DNA from: Molanna angustata
Lineage: Eukaryota; Arthropoda; Insecta; Trichoptera; Molannidae
Length of the DNA: 64,000 nucleotides
Reading direction: 5' to 3'
NCBI GenBank assembly: GCA_963576475.1
Contig: OY754964.1
Coordinates: 4,459,649-4,523,648, forward strand
The notes under the pieces: generated by a model
Seen by the model: the letters and a program-made list of their open reading frames with translations, nothing else
What the model was told of the DNA's origin: nothing
Database searches by the model: none
Position numbers and translations under genes: made by a program
Shown: piece after piece, positions 58,337 through 64,000 of the stretch
Position numbering within the stretch: the stretch's first letter is position 1
Layout: each line of letters opens with the position of its first letter

Positions 58337-58664
58337 GTAAGATGAAAATAAATGCCCTAAGGTGGTTCAGCCACATAGAAAGAATGAGTGATGACCGTCT
58401 GACAAAAAAAGTATACAAGGCTGATAAAAGAGGAACGAAAAGTAGTGGTCGGCCAAGAAAAAGTTGGCACGATCACATAAATGGGATTTTGAAAGATGGT
58501 GATGTTAGAAGTAAGAATAATAGAAGAGCGTGTATGAGACGATGTATGGACGTGAATGAAGCGAGGAATGTATGTCAAGAGAGAGGAGTCTCTCCCTACT
58601 CTGCCTCTGCCTCGGTTCTCTCTGAATACCCCAATTAGGGAAATGGCGTGATGGTATGTATGTA
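58337..58664 (+). mobile_element. RTE-A, right half (resumed)
   Basis: It starts with the second copy of GTAAGATGAAAATA and continues the protein left at 52613: NALRWFSHIERM, KRGTKSSGRPRKSWHDHING, RRACMRRCMDVNEARN, ending LSEYPN. The tail is ATGGTATGTATG. A small local insertion (SPYSASAS) lies near the end. Confidence 0.9.
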
Positions 58665-58686
58665 ATTTGTATATTTTTAACTTCAC

Positions 58687-59112
58687 TTAGTTAATTACGT
58701 CATAGTCTTGATATTTTACTTACATGCGTCATAGTCTTGATAATTTACTTACTTACATGCCTCACAGTCTTGATAATTTACTTACTTACATGCCTTATAG
58801 TCTTCATAGTCTTGATAATTTACTTACTTACATGCCTCACAGTCTTGATAATTTACTTACTTACATACATGCCTTATAGTCTTCATAGTCTTGATAATAC
58901 TTATCTATCATGCCTCATAATCTTGATAATTTACTTACTTACATGCCTCACAGTCTTGATAATTTACTTACTTACATGCCTTATAGTCTTCATAGTCTTG
59001 ATAATTTACTTATCTATCATGCCTCATAATCTTGATAATTTACTTACTTACATGCCTCACAGTCTTGATAATTTACTTACTTTATGCATGCTTCATAGTC
59101 ATGATAATTTAA
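58687..59112. repeat. 33-bp minisatellite with 42-bp variant units
   Basis: The basic unit contains 'agtcttgataatttacttac' and 'ttacatgcc'. Some units carry an extra TTATAGTCT, giving a higher-order pattern of about 108 bp (33+33+42). A single further unit occurs at 59631-59660, beyond the Penelope-like insert. The open frame through the array is a by-product of the unit length being a multiple of three. Confidence 0.85.
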
Positions 59113-59117
59113 TAAGG

Positions 59118-59612
59118 TTTAGTTTGTCGATCTACAATTCTTGATAGAACTCCATTGTACGTTGATATGTTATAAAAATATAAAAATACTTGGTTAATGT
59201 TCTATTATATTTATTAGATTATTGACGCGTTTCGTGCAAAGCACATCGTCAGAATAATGCTCTACAAGACTGAGACTAGTGGTTATATACAAAATTTACA
59301 TGACAGGTGTATAAAAATGTTGGTTTTTGAACGGTTGAAAAGAAGTTATATAATGCAAATGAATCTATGCAAATCTACGTTTTAATACAATGAAAGTAGT
59401 TGGGTCACTGGTTGTAGTCCCCTGTGTCCATTAGGTCTGTAACAAAAGAAAACGACAGCAGTAAAATTCGAAAGGTAAATAATATTGTATTTATTGGTTT
59501 ATTGTTATCTTTTAAGTGTGGTTAAAACCAATGTATTTCATAGATATTTGGTAGTTATAATTATGAACAGCTTAATTAAGCTGTTCATAATTTTATATTT
59601 TTATAACATATC
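59118..59612 (-). mobile_element. Penelope-like terminal segment with inverted ends
   Basis: 'ttgatatgttataaaaatat' occurs at 59162 and inverted at about 59590-59611, bounding the piece. A perfect palindrome (ATTATGAACAGCTTAA and inverse) is at about 59561-59593. A hammerhead motif is at 59218-59258 on the minus strand. AATTTAATAAGGT occurs on both sides (about 59105 and 59613), a likely target duplication that splits the minisatellite. No polymerase coding remains. Confidence 0.5.
59218..59258 (-). ncRNA. Hammerhead ribozyme candidate (well formed)
   Basis: Read on the minus strand: stem I arm ATTATT (59258-59253), CTGACGA (59252-59246), stem II GTGC-TTT-GCAC, GAAAC (59233-59229), GC, then GTC with the expected cleavage after C (59224), and stem I arm AATAAT (59223-59218). 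Both conserved boxes (CUGANGA and GAAA) and the UH site are intact, and stem I pairs perfectly over 6 bp. Stem III is only A-U and C-G, the minimal form reported for ribozymes of Penelope-like elements, which may need dimeric pairing of ACGCGU. Confidence 0.8.
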
Positions 59613-59748
59613 AATTTAATAAGGTACTTAAATACCTCATAGTCTTGATAATATCCTAATAAACGAAACGAAATAACTATTGTCGTAAAACAATTTTAAT
59701 TAGTTCAGTTTTATTTTCCGGGAAATAACTTTGTGGCGTCATTATAAT

Positions 59749-59853
59749 TTTTATTTTATAATATAAATAATAACTTAGTAGGTATACACCACTTATGAGA
59801 AAATATAAGTGGTGTATACTAAGTTACTATTTATATTATAAAATAACAATTTT
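59749..59853. repeat. Palindrome related to the Penelope-like terminal segment
   Basis: Arms of about 48 bp ('ttattttataatataaataa' ... 'gtatacaccactta' and inverse) meet at about 59800. The left arm is nearly the sequence at 46227-46268, next to the hammerhead motif there, so this is a head-to-head pair of the same terminus with the ribozyme core lost. Confidence 0.7.
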
Positions 59854-59886
59854 AATTATTTTAGGCAAGTAATATGTAATGGCGTA

Positions 59887-61010
59887 GGGTAGACTGGGTA
59901 CGGTTGTGCCAGGTTACGGTTGTGACAGTCGTCATATTAGCGAAACTATAAGGAATACCGGGATAAGTGCAAGGGGCGAGAGGAGCAGCGTGCCCTTCTG
60001 AATGTGTATTACAGAATTTCGTTAGCCATCGCGCGACATTACCGCTGCCAGAGACCCACATTACTTTTTAACGCTCAAAAGTAAGTATTTTTATTCGATT
60101 TCTTTTAATAATTGTTGCTATATGGTGTACAGATAGAGTTATGAGTGTTTTTCTTCGTTATAAGTTAAACATTAATAGTTTAATAGCAGTGATTACTTTG
60201 TACGTAGATTATTTTTTTACTGTCATGGCAATTGTTTTATTGTAATATAGTATGTTGGGTACGGTTGTGACATATTTTATGGGTACGGTTGTGACACTAT
60301 GTGACAAGAATTTGACTCTTCACCATCCTCTGGAGAGAACAATTCTGGACCTAACATTGACAAACCACTTCTTTCAGCTTCCTTATTTGGCGAATATTTA
60401 ATTTCAATCCCAAGCGACGTTAACCCAACTCAAAAAAATTGTTCGGCCTTTTCCAAAGGCTCCAAAAAGAAAAGCAAAAGGTTTCAGAACTAAAAAATCG
60501 TCCATTTATGCGGACACGCCTGAAAAAGAGGCAGTCAGGAAAGAAAATGAAGAAAAGGGCGGTTGGAGAGTTGCTGCGGACGATAGAAGAAGCTGGAGAC
60601 GAAGACTGACGGAGGCCAAGGCTCGATATGGGCTGTAGCGCCATTGAAGAAGAGATATGTGTTGCTAGATTTTATTTCTTTTGTTAAATAAAATATTATT
60701 ACATTATTATGTTAAATATTTCTTTCAACAAAATCGTTTTCCACCATTTTAGTATATTTTTGAACTTGTCACTACCGACCCCAAGCACCGTCACAACCGC
60801 CCCTGGGGTGTGGTCGGTAGTGACATTTTTCACATTTTTTCTAATATCCTCCTATAAGTTAACTATTATACTTAGGGCCAAAATTTTAGCTAATATACGT
60901 AGGCAAATGTACACTTAACTATAAAAAACAAATTTCTTTTAGTTGATTAGCACAATAACAAAATTATGGACGATCAAGTGAAAAATGTCACAACCGTACC
61001 CAGTCTACCC
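59887..61010 (+). mobile_element. Pogo/Tc1-mariner-like DNA element, non-autonomous
   Basis: The ends are inverted: GGGTAGACTGGGTACGGTTG at 59887 and its reverse complement ending at 61010, each bordered by TA (59885-59886 and 61011-61012). The subterminal word GGGTACGGTTGTGACA recurs at about 60255 and 60281. Inside, 60441-60550 encodes VRPFPKAPKRKAK and YADTPEKEAVRKE, matching the end of pogo-type DDE transposases (PFPKA, TDTPEK). The DDE domain is missing. A LINE tail is fused at 60551. Confidence 0.75.
60551..60660 (+). mobile_element. RTE-like LINE 3' tail inside the pogo-like element
   Basis: It encodes GWRVAADDRRSWRRRLTEAKARYGL and a stop, the same end as the element at 41685-42630, followed by a GAAGAAGAG tail. 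It is in frame with the transposase fragment before it, giving a 66-codon open joint frame (60441-60638) without an obvious ATG. Confidence 0.8.
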
Positions 61011-61129
61011 TACTAAGTTAAATAATCAATTTGGTGATACAAGCAATGGTACATTTTTAAAAAATAAGCCTTAAAAATAAAAAAAAACGACATTATTTTT
61101 TTTTTAAATAATGAATCCCTTAATTTAAC

Positions 61130-61220
61130 ATATGCTTGTGCTTTAGTAGAACGAAATCGTTCGTTGTAGGATTCGAACTAGCGACTAGATTACTAAACCA
61201 GCACGCTAGCCGATTCATTT
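61130..61220 (-). mobile_element. tRNA-derived SINE, family S2 (decayed)
   Basis: The minus strand has 'ggctagcgtgctggtttag' and 'gctagttcgaatcctaca', then 'gaacgatttcgtt'. It matches the other S2 heads with several changes. Confidence 0.55.
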
Positions 61221-61484
61221 GTTTTTGTTATTGGTTTATAAGCTTTAGTAATATTGGGTCTTATCATGTCTTGTTTCTAGAGCGCTGCCACCTAATAAAG
61301 TAGCGGGCTTATATTGTTTAAGTTCACAAGTAAAACAAAATATATGAATCAAACACTCGTATATCGTATTTCACATAACAAATGTAGGTATAAAATTGTA
61401 AATAATCACGAATTGAGACATAAAAAATAAAATAAAGATACAATATTACATTAAACAGTGAAAGAAAGATCAAAAACCTTCTTC

Positions 61485-61755
61485 TACGTTTATTAGACCT
61501 GTTGGTCTGTAATTCAAATTCTATAACGGCTACGTGGTCCCTCCAATGTCTTCTACTGGATCTACTCCACCGATCGATGTCCTCTATTCCACTTATTTTT
61601 CTTATTTCAATATTGCAAATACGATATCGGAAAGTTTTTCCTATGATTGAACATAGAACTCTAATTTCCGTTGTCCGGAGCCCCTTAGCCTCTTTGTCTG
61701 CCCACGTTTTCATAGCATACGTCGTGATTGGTCTTATCACTAACAAGCCTACTTA
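61485..61755 (-). mobile_element. RTE-like LINE fragment (family M)
   Basis: The minus strand reads MLVIRPITTYAMKTWAD, then TTEIRVLCSIIGKTFRYRICN, then SSRRHWRDHVAV. This parallels the copy at 25455-26140 (VRPIATYG, MRALRCITG). The frame stays open to the tail. Confidence 0.7.
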
Positions 61756-61759
61756 ACAT

Positions 61760-62335
61760 CTGATACAAGCAACATTGATTTAAAATAATCTGTAAAGTAC
61801 CTACCTATCTGTAAAATATCGATCGAAATTTCGGCGTTCATTTCCTTCAAAATTACCTAATAATTAATTACATATTTCGATTTCGTCCCAACACGAAAAA
61901 ATCATTCCCTGGAATAAAATAAATTAGACTATGGAAAATTTTAAACGGAACTTTATAAAATGATGGAATTAAAATGCTTATACTTGTTCTTGTAATCCTA
62001 AGTCCTAATCTGGGTATTTCAACTGAATTTCGACTCTGAATTCAGTTTTCTTTGATAGTTTCTAGTTAGTTCAATTTTTTGGACAATTTTGACAAGGCAA
62101 TTAAAACTTGTTGGATAATCATCATTGTATTTATGCTGTTCTTGAGATAAAATATTCTGATAGAATTATGAAAGCAGGTTGTCTATCTGAAATAAAATCA
62201 ACTTATTTAACTTAAAAATAATATTTTTATATTTTATTGAATAAAGAAAATATAAAAATATTAATATAGCAATATTAATATATTTATATAAAATATTAAT
62301 ATATTTATATTAAAAATATTAATATATTTATATAG
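61760..62335. other. AT-rich stretch ending in an ATATTAATATATTTAT tandem
   Basis: No gene seen. 62220-62335 is a tandem of about 23 bp (AATATTAATATATTTATAT) directly next to the 3' end of the minus-strand LINE at 62344, and may be its tail. Confidence 0.5.
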
Positions 62336-62343
62336 CAATGGCG

Positions 62344-63445
62344 CTACAGCCCGGTGCAAGCCTTGGCCTCCTCAAGAAACTGCCTCCATCCCGCCCTGTC
62401 GACAGCAAGTCTCCTCCAATTTGTCTGTCCGATCGCTCTTATATCGCCCTCGATGTCGTCCAGCCATCTCATCCTAGGTCTCCCTCTGCTTCTTCTTCCT
62501 TCAGGACAGGTGTCCAATACTTTCTTTGGTACCCGGTTATCCTCCATTCTACAAACGTGTCCGAGCCAACGTAGACGTTGTATTTTGATGTATTGGACAA
62601 CATTTGGTTCGCCATACATTATTTCTAGCTCGTGGTTAAACCGGATCCTCCTTCACAGGTATGACCAAATATTTTGCGAAGTATTTTCCTTTCGAACACC
62701 AACAATGCATTTTCGTCCTTCTTGGTCAATGTCCAGCATTCTGATGCATATGTCATGAACAGTCTTAGAAGAGTTTTGTAAATGAGGATTTTTGTTTTAC
62801 GAGAGATGAGTCGTGACCTTAAGTGTTTTAGCAGCCCATAATAGCATCTATTTGCCGCGGCAAGTCTTGCCCTTATTTCCGCACTGGTGTTGTTGTCCGC
62901 TGTAACAAGAGATCCCAGGTATGTGAATGATTCAACGGCTTCTAGCTGATGGGTTCCCACTGATATTGATTCGTTTCTTACGGTGATGTTGTTCAGTGAT
63001 GCTTTTCTTGTAGCCATGTATTTTGTCTTTGAAGCGTTGATCTTTAGACCCATGTTATTGGCTGCAGACTCAAGTCTCAAGAAGTTATCCTTCATGCAAG
63101 GCAACGTTCTAGATATAATATCGATATCGTCTGCATATGCAAGTAATTGACTCGACTTTCTGAAAATTGTTCCTGTTGTCTCTATGCCTGAGTCTCTAAT
63201 AGCTTTTTCCAGGACAATATTAAACAACAAGCATGCCAATGCATCGCCTTGTCGGAGCCCTCTATATGTTATGAACTGTTGCGAGGTGCTACACTGTATT
63301 TTTACACTGCAATATGTATTGGACATGGTGATTCCGACAAGGCGCACAAGTTTAGGGGGGATGGCCAACTCCATCATTGCCTCGTGGAGCTGAATTCTGT
63401 TGACACTGTTGTATGCAGCCTTAAAGTCCACAAACAGGTGTTGAG
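62344..63445 (-). mobile_element. RTE-like LINE with RT palm and C-terminus, two frames
   Basis: The minus strand starts in the RT: VDFKAAYNSVNRIQLH (catalytic Asp), RGLRQGDALACLLFN, LLAYADDIDIIS (YADD intact), ESFTYLGSLVTADN and MTYASECWTLTKKD. The frame ends at 62625 and continues from 62619 in another frame: IQRLRWLGHVCRM, RGRPRMRWLDDI, EEAKACTGL and a stop. One frameshift separates otherwise intact parts. It is 5'-truncated before the fingers region. It is related to, but distinct from, the element at 41685. Confidence 0.9.
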
Positions 63446-63479
63446 TATCTGCCGCAGTGTGAATTTCTTGAAAAATAGT

Positions 63480-63600
63480 ACAGAAATAATATAACTAAAG
63501 CGTGTATGAGACGATACATAATATGTGAATGCAGCAAGAAATGTGTCTGGCAATATATTTCTTCTGTATATCCCAATTAGGAAAAGTGCTCGATGACACT
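63480..63600 (+). mobile_element. RTE-A 3' end remnant
   Basis: 'gcgtgtatgagacgat' and 'gaatgcagcaagaaatgtgt' match the RTE-A tail (RRACMRRCM ... EARNVCQ), ending with 'tatcccaattaggaaaa'. It is decayed and adjoins the 5' end of the minus-strand LINE. Confidence 0.65.
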
Positions 63601-63784
63601 ATTTTATTTCTACAAACAATATTTTCACCTCCTGAAGGCCTCTTTAACACATGACGTAAATAATATAACTACATCTTTAAAAAAAATATTATGAATCTAT
63701 TATAACAATTTTAAGCGCAAGGAATTGCCCATAGTTTAGAAATTATATGAAAATGAATACGTACTTTTTTCAAAGAAAAAAAAG

Positions 63785-64000
63785 CTTGACTATAAATATA
63801 CCATCAATAGATTATCAAAAATTCCCTTGTCAAAAATAATTATTTAAAGGAATTAAACACAATAAAACAAATTGCCATTAACAATGGTTATAATGATGAA
63901 ATAGTCAATAGAATTTTAAACAAAAAACTAAAACAACAATATACAGACAGATTCTTATATCCAAAAATTATTGATAGTGACAAAAAACAATGGCGGAAAA
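63785..64000 (+). mobile_element. Penelope-like polymerase remnant, running off the edge
   Basis: A frame from 63849 reads LNTIKQIAINNGYNDEIV, then ILNKKLKQQY and DKKQWRK at the window end. IAINNGY with the following K-rich segment is typical of the region between RT and the GIY-YIG endonuclease in Penelope-like elements. Just upstream, TINRLSKIPLS is in another frame, so one frameshift is present. The remainder lies beyond the window. Confidence 0.65.

Noticed and set aside
58687..59112. CRISPR-like array
   Set aside because: Units are contiguous tandem copies without unique spacers, in an intron-rich eukaryotic sequence.
58737..59144. 136-codon open frame of repetitive protein
   Set aside because: It is produced by the 33-bp minisatellite; no start context or homology.
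45839..64000. Pore-loop/S6 exon of the channel
   Set aside because: I looked for the TMTTVGYGD-type filter and the following S6 in the plus strand and found nothing.

Overview
The window is AT-rich animal DNA from an intron-rich genome. It is most likely an insect, and plausibly a moth or butterfly. The clues are RTE, jockey and CR1 retrotransposon remnants of insect type, a BEL/Pao element, Penelope-like remnants, tRNA-derived SINEs, and frequent taggtacct-type words. The order is an inference; the insect assignment rests mainly on the host gene. That gene is a Shaw-family (Kv3) voltage-gated potassium channel on the + strand.

Three exons are clear: 4241-4420 (end of the T1 domain and linker), 43852-44343 (S1, a very long glycosylatable S1-S2 loop, S2) and 45524-45838 (S3, S4, S5). 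Every junction is phase 0 with canonical splice sites. The pore-loop/S6 exon is not found, so the next intron runs beyond the right edge (more than 18 kb). The intron between the first two exons is 39.4 kb. A small in-frame open segment at 4757-4828 could be an alternative terminal exon.

Almost everything else is intronic repeat DNA. 1-4240: LINE remnants and a 229-bp near-perfect palindrome just upstream of the channel exon. 4.9-28 kb: 5'-truncated RTE, jockey and CR1 pieces, SINEs, a SINE-like foldback family (here G), a second dispersed family (F) and a TTAA-flanked foldback element. 28586-34992: a BEL/Pao element with 561-bp LTRs that differ by one base as read. Its protease, RT, RNase H and integrase catalytic features are altered or missing, while gag is open. 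35-43.8 kb: the best-preserved G copy, an RTE fragment with a 14-bp target duplication, and hairpins. 46-51 kb: a Penelope-like remnant with a hammerhead-ribozyme motif, LINE pieces, and a foldback element inside an F copy.

52.3-58.7 kb is a four-level nest: RTE-A contains RTE-B, which contains a jockey-like element, which contains a CR1/L2-like element. It is followed by a 33-bp minisatellite, a well-formed hammerhead-ribozyme candidate on the minus strand (59218-59258), a pogo-like DNA element with TA duplication (59887-61010), more RTE fragments and, at the right edge, a Penelope-like coding remnant.

The only host coding sequence recognised is the channel. Noteworthy signals are the ribozyme motifs linked to Penelope-like remnants, the catalytically dead but recently inserted BEL element, the G family with variable target duplications, and repeated copies of flanking DNA at two LINE 5' junctions.
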